Assembly: GCA_003254905.1 (NCBI GenBank) | Contig: QANU01084176.1 | Location: forward strand, 165,412-229,411 | Origin: Nissolia schottii | Lineage: Eukaryota > Streptophyta > Magnoliopsida > Fabales > Fabaceae | Direction: 5' to 3' | DNA length: 64,000 nt | Shown here: one piece after another, positions 1-12,412 of the stretch | Layout: each line of letters starts with the position of its first letter | Numbering within the stretch: position 1 is the first letter of the stretch | The notes under the pieces: model-generated | The model's input: only the letters and a program-made list of their open reading frames with translations | What the model was told of the DNA's origin: nothing | Databases searched by the model: none | Position numbers and translations under genes: made by a program

Positions 1-418
1 TAAGCAATATTCGGCCTTGAAATTGTCAAGTAGGATAATCTACCAAGGAGTCTCTTGTAGGAAATGTCATCCTCTAAAGGGATCCCATCATCAATGCTAA
101 GTTTGCTATTTGGATCCATGGACAAAGAAAAAGTTTTACTGCTTAAGTAACTTGTATCATGAAGAAGGCTAAGAGTATATTTTCTCTGGTTCAAGGTACC
201 CTTGATAGATCAAGCTATCTCTTAAGACCAAGGAAAAAATCTCAGTACACCAAGATCCTTGAGCTTAAAAGAATATTGTAATTTTTCTTTTACTACTTGT
301 AGAACAATAGTAGAGGGTCAAATCAAGATAATATCATCCACATACACTAAGATGATGACAAGGGAAGCATCTTTAACCTTTGTGAAGAGAGAGTCATTCT
401 TGAACTGAATAAGGGTTC
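1..418 (-). pseudogene. Ty1/copia reverse transcriptase fragment, 3' half of domain
   Basis: Minus-strand translation gives the copia reverse transcriptase catalytic box LVYVDDIIL at about 335-365, preceded by FKNDSLFTKVKDAS and followed, with stops and frame shifts, by KLKDLGVL and then a block ending RLLGRLSYLTISRPNIAY near the window edge. In intact Ty1/copia Pol these blocks come in this order, the last one just before the connection to RNase H. The reading frame is broken by stops after the catalytic box and by at least one frame change, so the fragment is dead. The matching upstream half of the domain lies next door on the opposite strand (438-605), which means an inversion inside the element. 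The fragment continues beyond the left end of the window. Confidence 0.85.
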
Positions 419-419
419 G

Positions 420-605
420 AAACAATTTCAACTTGATGTCAACAACGCTTTCTTAAATGGTGATCTATTTGAGAAAGTCAACATGTCTCTTCCACTTGGT
501 TACAAACCATCTTAGTCAAGTCCTAAGGGGGGAGAAGCAAGTTTGTAGGTTGAATAAATCCATATATAGGCTTAAACAACCATCACAACAATGTTTGCAG
601 GGTAA
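420..605 (+). pseudogene. Ty1/copia reverse transcriptase fragment, 5' half of domain
   Basis: Plus-strand translation gives QLDVNNAFLNGDLFEKVNM and SLPLGYKPS, then in a shifted frame QVCRLNKSIYRLKQPSQQ. These are the standard blocks of the N-terminal part of a copia reverse transcriptase (LDVNNAFLHGDL..EVYM..P.G, then VCRL.KSLYGLKQASR.W). A stop follows the PS and a frame shift separates the two parts. The fragment ends near 605. Its partner half lies on the other strand at 1-418, and the junction is at about 419-437. Confidence 0.85.
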
Positions 606-1810
606 AATAAATATAAATATAGAATCTTTTAGTGTTTTTTCTTTTACCAAACTAAACCTTATTTAGCTTAGAGTAAAATAAATATAAATATAGATTCTCT
701 CACATAAGGTGAGCATATACACACACCAAATTATTGAAAGTACATTTTTTTTAGTATTTGTTTATTAATCAGTATTAATATTTTTTTAAAATTTTTAACT
801 TTAATTATTTAATATTTTTACTAAGACTATTTAATCCTTATTTAATAATTTTAAAATATAAATTCAATTTCAAAAAACATTTAATAACATTCCTATTAAC
901 ATTATTTATCTCAAGATTGTGGACATTAAGTTAATTAATATAAAAACTAAACTCTAATGAAATTGTTAAACAAAATTAATAAATGAATAAAATGCACTAC
1001 CATTCACGTATTACAAAGAATAGTGATTCACATATTATAAGAAACATAAAGTTCTACAAATATAAGGTGACTAAATAAAAGCATTCACGTATTCTAAAAA
1101 ATAATTATTCACATATTATAAAAAGCACAAATCTCTACAAAAATAGGATGACTACATGAAATCATGATAACAAAATAGCATTTTTGAGAATTTATTTTAA
1201 TTATATTTTTAAAAAATATCTATATGATATACAATTAGTATGACCCATATTGAGATATTACAAAATAAATTTTGATTATAAATTAAATTGATTTCACTCT
1301 TATAAACTAATGCATACATTTTTTTCCTTAGGTTTTTAGATGTTTCTTTTGATAAAAGTAATTTTTTATTTTAAATAATATAAGCAAACATTCCAAGAAG
1401 TACTTATTGAGAATTTTTTGTTTCTTTTAATTGAATTCATATTTCTGAAACCTAAACAAAGTAGTTGATTAATTGCTAGTTACATAGCTATAACTTGTGG
1501 AAATTAACTACATCTTTTTTTATTACTTTATTGCCCTGGCAGCCATGCACTTGCGGATAATCGCCATACACAACCCAATACAAAACCACCGTTTCACCAC
1601 CATTTCCATCCTCTTATAAACAAATTGAAAGATTGGAGACTATGATTTTTTTTTTTCTTTTCCTTTTCTAAAAAGTAACCTTGTAATTTTAAAAATATTC
1701 GAAGGTAAAGAAGATATGTGTCTACTTACAAATTACAAGAGCCAAGTGTAATATTAATATACTTTAGCAAATGATGGTGTAATTTATATTATTATATATA
1801 TATATTTGAC
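606..1810. other. AT-rich intergenic DNA
   Basis: No coding homology, RNA gene or element ends recognised. The stretch is strongly AT-rich. A loose direct repeat is visible: cattcacgtattacaaag near 1001 and gcattcacgtattctaaa near 1080, each followed by ATTCACATATTATAA and CTACAAA-type sequence. Confidence 0.5.
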
Positions 1811-2275
1811 TAAAATACTTTTTTAATCTTTTAATTATACTTATTTATTCACTTTGGTCCTATATTTTTTTATAAGTTCAATTTGATCATCTATTTATAA
1901 ATCTCAGGTCTATTTGTCCTCATATTAATCCCTTAATTCTTTTACTAATAAACAATGCTAACATGACCATTAAATGGTCAAAAAGACATAATTTTGACAC
2001 AAAAAGGCAAATTTTTCGTCTTAAGATTTTGTCATTAATTTTGGATAAAGAAAAAAAAATAGTTTTTTTTTTCAAAACGACCTTTTAACTTTTTTAATGG
2101 TCACTTTAACGTTGTTAACCGTCACATCAACATTGTTCATAGAAGAATTAAAATATTAATAAAATACTAAAACGACTAACAATTTACAAATAAAGAATTA
2201 AATATAACTTTAAGAAAAAAATAGAACTAAATTGAATAAGTATGAATATAATTAAATGACAAAAAAAAGTATTTT
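1811..2275. mobile_element. Non-autonomous inverted-repeat element (MITE-like)
   Basis: The left arm starts TAAAATACTTTTTTAATC and the right arm, read on the other strand, starts TAAAATACTTTTTTTTGTC. Similarity continues inward for well over 100 bases on each side (TTTAATTATA..TTATTCA.TTTGGTCCTAT on the left against the matching right arm, and the ACATGACCATTAAATGGTCA block against ATGGTCACTTTAACGTT). No coding sequence is present between the arms. The superfamily is unclear; long imperfect arms would suit a Mutator-like origin. No clear target duplication was found. Confidence 0.55.
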
Positions 2276-5200
2276 ACCCTATCTTCTTTAAATTTCATAT
2301 GATTAACTAGAAAAATTCAATCTATCACATCCTAAGGGTTGGTGTTAGTCCGAGGGGGGGGGGGTTGTGGCGTGCCGTATGAAATGCAAATTGCAACCAA
2401 AGTATTTGAGAGGCGAGTCCAGTCAAATTTGGCTGTCTCCCAAATGCAACTGCCATTTGCCGAGACAGACTCAACACAGTGCATGATATGATATATTGGC
2501 GATAAAAACGGCAACGACAACATCTCCGACAAGTATTATCTCATCTCGTTCCAATCACATCATACACACAAATACAGTGTGAGACGTACGAAAACATAAA
2601 ACCCTCTCCAAATAAATTTTGAAACTATTTATGTATCTACCTCACTTGACTTTTAAGTCTGAATATTTCAATACTTCTTCCCTGTTTGTGCTTTACTTCG
2701 ACTTAATGTACATTCAAAGAATGAAGAATATCTCATGGTGATCATTAAAAGAATAAGACAATTTCGAAAACAATATTGGCTATCAAGTCGTGTATTAAAT
2801 TTATGAAATTTTTTTTGTATGCTCTTAAAACATACTTAATGTGTATTTCAAGAGCATAATTTATTATTAATTTCGATTTATGATGCTTGAAAAAGCATAT
2901 AAAAACTATAAAGTAAATAGTAAATAATGTTATTAGAACACGCATTAAATGTACTCTAAAAACATACAAGAACTTCTCTGAATTAATGGGTGATTTGATG
3001 TGGTTGCAATTTTGAAACTTTTAATGATTCTAGGCGTAAAGAAACTCACTGCATAAAAAAAACTAATGAATCCCAGTAAATCATATACCTTATATTATAT
3101 AATTAAGCGAAAAAAGAAAACGGAAGAGAACAAATGGTCTGTAATCTGTACCAAACCAAACAAATAAGTATTGAGTTGAGTCAATTTAGCAGCAACATGT
3201 TTTTAGTTAATGGTTAATCAAGTAACACAAGTAGTTGAAGCATGTAACTGTTATCCGTTGCGTTATTTTGTTGACCTGGTATTTGAGTTTCTTTCGCGTT
3301 GAACATTCCTTCTTAAATTGGTTTTTTTCAATCCTCTCGAGAGAAAAAAAATTGGATTTTTCAATAACTCTCCAAATCCCAAGTTTCTTTCAAAGGGAGT
3401 GTGCCCTCGCCAGTTTCCATGGGCTTGGAAATCGTTCTCCAATTGTGTTCGTTCCTCATGCGACTTGGTGCCTCAGAGACTGAGAGTCGGTTGATTAATC
3501 GTATGATTATGATTTATGTAAAGAATATTAATGTTTGATTAATTCAAATAATTTAACACTAATTTTATTTAAGTAAAGGTCTCAACTTTAAGTTTTATTC
3601 ATGTTGTGAGTCAACTAACTCGAATTAAATTAATTATAACTGAGTTGACTCTAGATAACAGTTGCCTAAAAAAAAAAGTTATGTAAAGGATTTTGTTATA
3701 CGAGACACACAACATTCCTCCTCGATTTTGATCCTTCTCTACATGGACGAATTGTCGACATAAAAAGTAAACATTTATCAATAATTTATAGGTGAGATTT
3801 ACCTTTTACATATACGTATATGGCTACAGGAAGGTTTTGCTAGATAATTTTTTATTTGGGCAACTTGCTAGATAATGTTGGTGGAACTCATTGATGCCCA
3901 GTGTTGCTTTGTAGTTTGGAGCTTTGCCTCTGTATTTTTGGTAGATAATTGTTTTTGGCTATAGGAAGGGGATTTTTAAAGGCAGTAATGTTATTTTGAC
4001 ACTAAATGTGTTCAAACACTATATACACGGTATATGAGAGAGAAAAAATATAAAATTATTGTATTTAGTATAATGAGTAATATCTCTGATGCAACCGGCA
4101 TTAACGCGTATGCATATGACATTAACATCCGTGTACGTGGTATCAATGCATGTTAAGATAATATTAATGTAATTATTTTTCAATCTTTTGAACACATTCT
4201 TTCCACCAAATCACATTTTCTCTTCATCATGTGATATTGTCTCCTGTTAGAGCAGACTCTCTTTCATATTCTCTCACTCTCTCACTTCTGTGTACTAACA
4301 TAATAGAACTAGATATCAACATCAAATGTCTTTTTCTCTCTCTAGCGTCAAGCTTATTCACCACATGTGTATCAACTAATAAAAATCGACATCAATGTAA
4401 TAGTGATAGGTATCAACATAATAACATAATAAAAATATGTATCAATAAATTATAAATGTATATCAATGCTTATAAAATTTTCTTTTTAAAAAATTTTGCA
4501 TTTAAAAAAATGCCGATACATTTTTTTATGTTGATATTTATTTTCGTTGTGTTGATATTTATGACTATTATGTTAATCCTTATTTTTATAATGCTGATGT
4601 TCACATGTTTTAGAGATGGAGAGCAAGAGAGAATATGTGATTTGATGAAGAGGAGGGGATAAAAATGATTGGATTTTTTTAGTAGGTGTAATGTTATTTG
4701 TACACCATATTTGGTGTAGAGACCAAGTTTCCTGTCTCATGTATGATGAGATTTATTTTTGTTTTATTATAAATTATGGTCCCCAATAAATGTCAATGTC
4801 GTAGTATTTAGAATGTTTAAATATTTTAGTGTGAAAATAGCATTTTTGAAAGGCGGAGGGATGATCAAACCAATTCCCTCGTGAAAATGGCAAGATAACT
4901 TAATTTGACAATTTCACTCACTGTTGTAAAATTTACTACTACTATAAACCCCACATATAGACAATCACACTCACAAGTGTAGAATTTACTACTATAAACT
5001 CCACACCCATGCGAATGAGGATATTTAAGAATGGTGAAATTGAGTTGTCATTACAGCAAAACTCATTCCCTCATACAGCCAACAAATCAACCATAAACCA
5101 TTACAGCTAGGGATTAACATACTTGCATGGGTTTGACCCTAAAAAATTTAAACGTTGGCTTCCAAAAACAAAAAAGAAAATATCAAATGATGCTGACATA

Positions 5201-5913
5201 CTGTTCGGGCCTGTGTTGTTGTCTTCGTATCTTTTGTTGTTTTATACAAAGGGTTGTTTGCAAAATACGTTCATGATATCATCAGTTAGTTTACAGATTG
5301 GATACCTTTTACTGATTTGTTTGTGTGTTCTAGGGTCATGCAAGAGGCGCCGACTTTTGCATATACAAATATATGACAACCTCGAGAACAAGTCAGAGGG
5401 TAGGTAAAATAATATGATAATATAGAATATAATCAGGATTTGGCTAGCAAGCACTAGTTCATAAATCAAAAGTTTTCGAAAACTTTTAATTGAAAAAAAA
5501 AAAACGACTTTTAAAAACTTCCAAAAGTTTATACTTTTGAAACTGATTAGCAAAAACTCTGCAAATAAATTATATAACCATATTTTTGCATAATTTTACC
5601 TCTTATTCTGTACAGAACATTCCGCATAAATTCAAAATTTGTCTAACACTGATTGCATGTACATGATAGAGATATATCAACTGATACATTGTAATACTTG
5701 AAAAGATTTATGATGCTAATTCTATATTATATATCATCAGGGTAAAACCATGGTAATTTCTGACCTCTTATGAAACCCATGTAATCTATGCGAAAAAGCC
5801 AGGGGAGCCTTCTCTCAGAATTGCTTGAGCTTTTAGAACATTTATGATGTGGTTTGATACAAGCTCGGCTCTTCAGGCGCTTAACTTTCTCCAATCAGAA
5901 ATTCAATGTCCAA
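2276..5913. other. Intergenic DNA downstream of the AP2 gene
   Basis: No gene recognised. The open frames here (for example 3235-3483 and 5123-5407) show no family motif and have no codon bias that I can defend. 3950-4740 is a probable repeat, with mononucleotide runs and a GTGTA..ACACCA-type arrangement, but no ends could be fixed. The 3' untranslated region of the AP2 gene should lie just left of 5914. Confidence 0.45.
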
Positions 5914-8900
5914 TCACTTCTCTGGCTGAAACATAGTGTATGTTGAACTGGTCTCAGTCTTTGTAACCTGCACTTCAAGCCAAGTTTTTCTCGGTTAGGT
6001 GAACCTACAAGAATGGCTGAAATAATTTTTCTCTTTCCGAAGGGAAGATTATATCAATTCTTTCGTGTAACTGATGGTTTTGAACAACTCTTGTGCCTGC
6101 CACCTTTATTATAGTCAGATAAAGTTTTATTGCCAGAGGCTGTTTTCCTCTATAAATTGTTGAATGATAATTAGAAAAATATTGGCAACCAATCTCCAGT
6201 TAAGTAACGGAATTCTTAAAATAGTAAGTGATGTATAAAAAATTACAACTATCTGGCCATGTAATTTTAGACTTCATCTACAGTCTAGGAACCATTTGTA
6301 CGAAGTTTAGAAACAAAGAAAAAACTTAACAGCAAATAATATTTTGCTTAAAATTGCATTCATTGTATTGATCCAAGACAGATCAAATTAAAATTTCTGA
6401 TTCTACCTTGTTGGCTGACTTAATAGCTTGGGAAAACAAGTCACTATATACATGTAATCATCTAACTCGCAACAAATTATACTATGGTAATAAACAAAAA
6501 ATTGGAGTTTAATGATTTGAATTCAAACATAGTTCATGACAGGACACCCATTGAACTTTTTAGCCAGTACCTATCAAGTTTTCATGAAATTTCATCTTCA
6601 AAAAGCATGTAAATCACAATAGCAATTAGACCAACCTCAGCTGTGCGAGGAAGGCCAGCAGGGAGAATAGGAACAAGAGATGTCCAGAGAACAGGATCTA
6701 CCAATGGATCAACAGTATTGTAGGCTGTCAAAAGCGGTGCAGACAAGAATGGAGTCAATGGGCAAACATTTCTCTGAAGAGACAATGTCCCACCCATTTC
6801 CATTGCAACATCGAGTCGATCATTGCCACCATCATTGTTTGAAGATTTCTCAACTGCTTTGCCATGATCCAACTTATTGACTGTATTTTTGTTTTCATTC
6901 TCATCATTATCTGTATTAGTCTCTCTTTTAGCTGCTTTCTCTTGCAAGCTCTTGTAAGCAGCAGATTGCAACAAAATACTTAAGGCAGAGCCTGAAGAAC
7001 TCTTATGTTTTTTCTCGTTGTGCGGTCTGCCCAACTCTGGCATCTGGTATGGTTCGGTAGGTTGGACTTTCTGTTCCAATGTTTTAAGTTCACTGCAAAT
7101 ATCTCCAGCAGACCCATGTTTCTTTTCTTCTGATAATCTTGTTCCACCTTCAGGTTGTCGACCTTTATTAGAAGCCCACCACTTGATGTGACTTGTTAAA
7201 TCAATCTTTCTTTCTATGCAGAAACCACTTACATATTCACTTTCTGCTGCTGAATCATCACCTGTACCATCAACGTTGAAAATTAGTGAGGTAGATGATA
7301 GCGATGTTGCAGATAAAACAGATGGAATAAATTGAATACTTTCCTTTTCTTTTCAATAGCCAAAGGAGGTCCCCAAATGAATATGATTTTACATAACAGT
7401 GGTCAATACAAGATTAGCTTGAACCTATAATTGATTAGAGACATACCATACTGCATACCATGGAAGTAATCAGATCCAGCCATATGACCATATGATGGCT
7501 CCCATCGACTAAATTTTTACCACCACATGCAAAATCAAACAGTGTTAAAGTTAACAATCATGCCCAAGTCCGAATCTATATATTGGATGACAACTACATC
7601 AGACCATAAAGAAGTTAAGATGTGTGGCAGAGCAGAGAAACAAAGTCTGCTGATAAATGAAGGACCAGGCCTACACACATACCCACACAAAATTCGAAAT
7701 ATGAATATAGCTAAAATGTTAACTGTCAGACAAACTCAGTACACATGCCTTGGATTTCAAGAGAAACATCAAATTACTATTCCAGTTTAATTGAGGCATA
7801 AATAATACTATGAACCTCTCGCTACTTATGTGTAACCTTTGAAGTGATTTCTTCCTCCCCAAAACTTCTTGAAGAAAAATAGCTATCCACAAGTCTAACA
7901 CCATTAATATTAGGCAGCAAGGAGAATTATGAACCAAAACGTGTGCCAAAAAGCTTAGAAACAGACTTCCATAGCAAAACCAAGGTAATAGCTTTCTAAA
8001 TGACCAAGAATGCACATAGACAAAAGATATAAATCTGTTTCTGTATGAATATTTATTATATGCATTTGGTAAAATTTTGATGTTTGCACACCTGGATAGT
8101 GCACGATATTTTGATAATCCTCTTGAAAAACCACTGCTCTTCCTGCAAAAAGAGACACAGGTAAGCAAGAAGCAGTATGATAACATGTTAAAAATATTTT
8201 GGTGAAGTTGTTCAGCACCGCCGTAAAGATGCAAGGTATTCCTCCCGGGAAACATTCTGCATTTCTTCAAGATCTCTTGTATAATCAGTCACCTGAAGCA
8301 AACGGATCAAACTTACTACAAAAATCACTGTATGTACCAGAAGAGAATAGCAGCTTATGCCCTTTTCCTATCACATAGCACTGGATTTATAGTGTCAAAA
8401 GTCAAAAACTGGTTGCCAACAAAATATCTCCGTATTATACAACGGATATCTTAGGCAAAGAAAGCATTGTCGATACTATACTCAGTAGTTGACATGCAAA
8501 AATGGAGCTGACGTTAGAGTCACCAACTCCCACTAATATAGGGCTCAGTTCTAACTTCAAATTTATGCTATCTCCAAAGCATTTTTTGATATCAAAAATA
8601 TGAAGCAGGGAAAAGTAAGCACACATCATTTTCATTTAGGAATAGTAGAACAATAAGCACAAAACAATGCATTGTCCTTCAAATATATATAATCATCCAA
8701 GCAATTATCTTACGGGAAAGTTAATGAGAGTCCCAGGTCCCCAATATTTCAGAGCAGCAAGGTCGTATGCTCTGGCTGCCGCCTCCTCATCATCATAGGC
8801 CCCTGTTGAAAACCCATCAGCAACAAACAACATTACAAACGATGAGGCGAGTGCATCCAAAAGCAGAAGAAGAAAACCAATGAACAAGAAAAAGGGAGCT

Positions 8901-9752
8901 CCCCATTGGCAACTTACCCAAGTAAACTGGCAACACAAACGAATTGTTGTCCAGTCAATTCATGCACAACACCAAAATAAACAACGTAAGAAATATCTTC
9001 AAACGTGTATGTATATGCAACTAGAGAAAGAGACAAAGAAAACAAAGGCAGAGAGCTCAGAACAGAACCTTGCTTCCCTTTCTTATTCTGATTCTGATTC
9101 CACGTACTCTTGTCCCAAAGATGTGCCTCATAACGACCAGTCCATCTATGCCTAAAAAGTCATTCATAAAACTATAACACTAAGTCCAAAATTATAGGGA
9201 AAATTAGTAACAAAAAAATGCATAAATCAGTAGAACTTTTCACTTTAGCACAAACCATGATTTGAGACTAAGTCATATCGAAAGCAATTCAGCGTGATTT
9301 TGCCAAATGAAATAAACAGAAACTCAGTGTACTCTGTTCGAAGCATAATTTAAGTATCGACACTGAAATCCAAGCACGCCATTAGAGATACCAACAATCC
9401 AAGTCACTAATTCAGCAATTCCAATGGGACAAAAAAAGCACAGAGCATGTCGATTTTTACTTCCACCTTACGTCAGAAAACACTACGAATCAACGCGGAA
9501 GCTGAATCACTTGGCACCGTACCTGGTAACACCGCGGTATATGGAGCTGCGTTTGCCGGCGGCGCACGGAGGCATCTTGCTGATCCGCTCCTTGGCGGTG
9601 CAACCCCTCTCCTTCTTCGCTTTCTTCAGTCCCTTGTACAGAAGCAGCTGATCGTTTGCCGCTGCAACCGTCGCCGCCGCCTCGGAAGTCTCTGCAGCGC
9701 CTCCGCTGCCTCCGGCGTCGGACTTTCCGGGATCGGACGAAGACGAAGCCAT
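5914..9752 (-). CDS. AP2-domain transcription factor, At2g41710 type
   Basis: Nine coding exons on the minus strand, all joined by GT-AG introns: 9752-9523, 9151-9069, 8926-8918, 8802-8714, 8292-8219, 8142-8092, 7508-7447, 7261-6636 and 5967-5914. Together they make 1278 nt, 425 residues, close to the Arabidopsis relative. The N-terminus is low complexity (Ser, Gly, Ala), followed by the conserved [17 protein letters not shown] block (about 46-62). The AP2 domain runs from about 69 to 138 ([54 protein letters not shown]). The linker [27 protein letters not shown] follows. Only one full AP2 repeat is clear. Further on come [19 protein letters not shown] and a C-terminal region with [11 protein letters not shown]. 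The product should be a nuclear DNA-binding regulator. The start is chosen at the first Met in the open frame, matching the family N-terminus. Reading through the last donor (6635) instead gives an alternative tail of about 16 residues. Exon boundaries come from the sequence and from recalled family conservation, not from transcripts. Confidence 0.95.
8918..8926 (-). other. 9-nt micro-exon inside the AP2 domain
   Basis: The sequence TTTACTTGG is flanked by an AG acceptor (8928-8927) and a GTAAG donor (8917-8913). It joins phase 1 of the preceding exon (CAAG) to phase 2 of the next (GGGCC), and supplies V-Y-L-G of the AP2 domain. A 9-nt exon at this place is a known feature of AP2-subfamily genes. 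Without it the AP2 domain would lose three residues. Confidence 0.93.
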
Positions 9753-9775
9753 GAGAAGAACGAAAAACGGAACCG

Positions 9776-9791
9776 AAACCCTAAACCCTAA
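9776..9791. promoter_or_regulatory. Double telo-box in the AP2 gene leader
   Basis: Two overlapping copies of AAACCCTAA lie 23 bases upstream of the AP2 start codon. Telo-boxes near the transcription start are common in plant genes for growth and translation and can bind telobox-binding proteins. Whether this one is functional is an inference. Confidence 0.5.
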
Positions 9792-9829
9792 GAGAGAGAA
9801 ACAACGCAGTAGTAGTGAGAGAAAGAAAA

Positions 9830-12157
9830 GATGAGGGTGATGAATTTCAATGACTTCTCTTCAGTGTTTGTGTGACTTTTGTTTCCCAGTGTTGTGGGAA
9901 GGAGAAGGAAGGGTTAAGAGGGAAGCGGGGGTGTATATGGAGTTACGGATATGCCCTTCACTAAGTTGGGTACCTTTAGGGGTTTTGAGAGCGTGTAACG
10001 GCTAGGAGGGGGTGAGGGTAAAAAGGTCATTTGGTATGTTTTGAAAGTATTATTAAGGGCAAGGATGCATGTTGGGTGCCACATGTCCTGCTGGTTGCTT
10101 TGCCGGGGCTGCTCTACTACCTGCTAAAACCTGCCACGCTGCTAACTCGCAAAACGAATCATTTTTCTTTGTTTTTTGAGAAGGAAAAAAATGTTTCTGT
10201 TCGAATATTATTTTAGAAAATGAAAATAACCTAATTTTTGTATAAGAATTAAAATAATGTAAATATTAAAGTACTTTTTTTTAATATGCTACATTAACAT
10301 TGGTGTTACTTAGTAAAAGGCATATGAAATGTGTGTAGAAAAAATCTTTCGGTGAACATGAGTTTACCACGTTATTTCTAGGCATATTAATTTAAAGTAA
10401 TGTTGACAATAACTATGAATGGGGTGGGTGTGTGTGTATATATTAAATAAAGATAATGAAACTCACTTTTATTATGAGCATGCTTAAATGTAAGTTGATA
10501 AATCTTTATTTATACAAATATTTTGTGTGTGAGAAAGAAAAATTTACCAATTACTTTTAAAGTTATTTATGAGTTTATTATTTTAAAATAACTTTAGTCC
10601 CATAAGTTACAAAATACATTATTTTACAATAAATACTATTCATTATGTGATTTTTATATGTTATTCTTTATGCAATCTTAGTTTATATTTCATACTTTAT
10701 GAGTTAGGGAGGGTTCTAACATGGACCCGGCACTCACCCGGACCAATTTGGTCAGGGATAGAAAATAATTTTTTTTTAAATTTGAGGGACCAGGTTGCAA
10801 AACAAGTTTACTATAGTACTTTTAAGGTTAGAACAAATCCTAAATCAAAACTCAATCAAGTAATCAACCCATCTCTTTCTCCAATGTCGCTTCCCACCAC
10901 CACCACCACCGTCAGCGTATCATGCCCCCGCTGGCGAGGTAGAAGCTTCCCCACCCTACTTCAACGACGATGCCACCCCCATAACCCCTCCTTGCCTGAG
11001 CTATCACCACTACCATCGGATTCACCACTCTTGCATGCCCCTCATTCATCAACAACCACTGCTCCTCCTTAGCATCCCGTCGTCGCCACCATCGTGGTCT
11101 AGTTGGCATGACCCCCTGCCCCCTTCGTTAGTCTCCCCACCACCATGCTAATCTTAAACGTATCTATTTAAAAAAAAAAAAAAAAAAACTCAGATCCAAC
11201 CCTAAATCACAAAAACTCAGATCAGAAAAACTGAGATCTAAAGTTATCAGATCTATGATCTGGTTGTCGCTACACGCAGATCGACCACAAGGGAGGTAGG
11301 CGCGTTGGAGGTGGTTGCGATGGGCTAGATCTGGTTGCTGTGAGCGGTGGAGGATGCGACTAATAGGAGAGGTGGAGTGACGAGGGCCGAGAGGTGACGG
11401 GGAAGGGGTAGCTTGTGGCCACCTGAGCTGAGGGTGATGATGCCGCCGACGACAACAGCGACACTGGTCTTAGCACAGGGTTCTTCTTCGCCGCTCGTTT
11501 CAACTTCCCCGATGAACTCACCAAGCATGCTGTTTCTGAATAGTTCTTAAGGTTTATGCTTTGCGGCAGCAGCTCCACAACACACTCCTTCGACAAGCGC
11601 AGCTCCGCCGAAAATGGCCATTTCGACTTTCCAACATCAACAACCTATTACCTTAATCTAGTCTAACAAAAATTAATTAATGCACTAATTACAATTTAGA
11701 CAAACAATATGACCAGTAGTAAAATTTTAATAGTTACCCAAGGTTTAAAGAGCAATATCAAAATTATATTTTGAAAACTTTTAGGGTCAAAAACAAAATT
11801 CAACATTTATAATTAAGACCATTGGATCAAAAATCAACAAACGAAACACTAAGACCAACTTAGACTAGCTAAACACGCGGTCCATTTTTAGACAAAGCCT
11901 ATGACTTATATTTTTTTTATGAAATTGTATGTGAAACTTTGACTTATATTTATTTTATTATAAATTAATTATATAATTTTTAACTATTATTTTTAAAAAT
12001 AATTCTTTTAAATTTATGATTCGAATTTACTTATGCTTCATGATCTTAAGTAAACTCGTGAATTTGACAATCTTAATTCTTTAATAACTTATTGCTTCAT
12101 TGATGTATCCTCTTAATATGGGAAGGAAATTCTCTTATACATAACTTTACGGAGTAG
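9830..12157. other. Intergenic DNA upstream of the AP2 gene
   Basis: 9830-10030 is probably the promoter and upstream leader of the AP2 gene, being less AT-rich and directly adjacent. 10730-11600 is unusually GC-rich for the window, with CCACCACCAC runs and a repeated CAGATC motif (11190-11340). It contains short open frames on both strands without recognised domains, and looks like a captured or decayed gene fragment inside a repeat. No element ends were found. Confidence 0.4.
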
Positions 12158-12167
12158 GGACATTGAG

Positions 12168-12402
12168 GAATTTTTTTCTCTTTTGACACGACTAGTCAAA
12201 GAAATTAGTCTAGCCCACAGTCGCCTCACGGTTTGGCGACTCCAGCCCACAGTCGCCTCACGGTTTGGCGACTCCTACGTGGCGTGACACGCGTGCCGCC
12301 GCGTCCACGTCAGCGCAAACCGTGGTAGTAGTGTGAATAGTTTCAAAACGAGGATATTTTGGTAATTTCTTTGACTAGTCGTGTCAAAAGAGAAAAAAAT
12401 CC
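12168..12402. mobile_element. Non-autonomous Mutator-like element with 10-bp target duplication
   Basis: Left and right inverted repeats of 40 bases (12168-12207 and 12363-12402) agree except for one position; they read G[A/G]ATTTTTTTCTCTTTTGAC and then ACGACTAGTCAAAGAAATTA. The element is flanked by an exact direct repeat GGACATTGAG at 12158-12167 and 12403-12412. A target duplication of 9-11 bp points to the Mutator superfamily. The interior is GC-rich and holds a perfect tandem pair of 32 bases (12212-12243 and 12244-12275). No coding capacity. Confidence 0.85.
12212..12275. repeat. Tandem pair of 32-bp units inside the Mutator-like element
   Basis: The unit starts AGCCCACAGTCGCCTCACGG and ends TTTGGCGACTCC. 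The two copies are identical. Each contains the arms AGTCGCC and GGCGACT, so each unit can fold into a small hairpin. Confidence 0.9.
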
Positions 12403-12412
12403 GGACATTGAG

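Noticed and set aside
3235..3483. 82-codon plus-strand frame
   Set aside because: No recognised motif, no conserved start context and no supporting neighbour; could be chance.
5123..5553. Overlapping open frames on both strands near 5.2-5.5 kb
   Set aside because: No family resemblance; composition is that of AT-rich noncoding DNA.
8705..8938. Minus-strand frame starting upstream of the AP2 exon at 8802
   Set aside because: The part before residue GAYDDEE is intron; the micro-exon at 8918-8926 supplies the missing residues.
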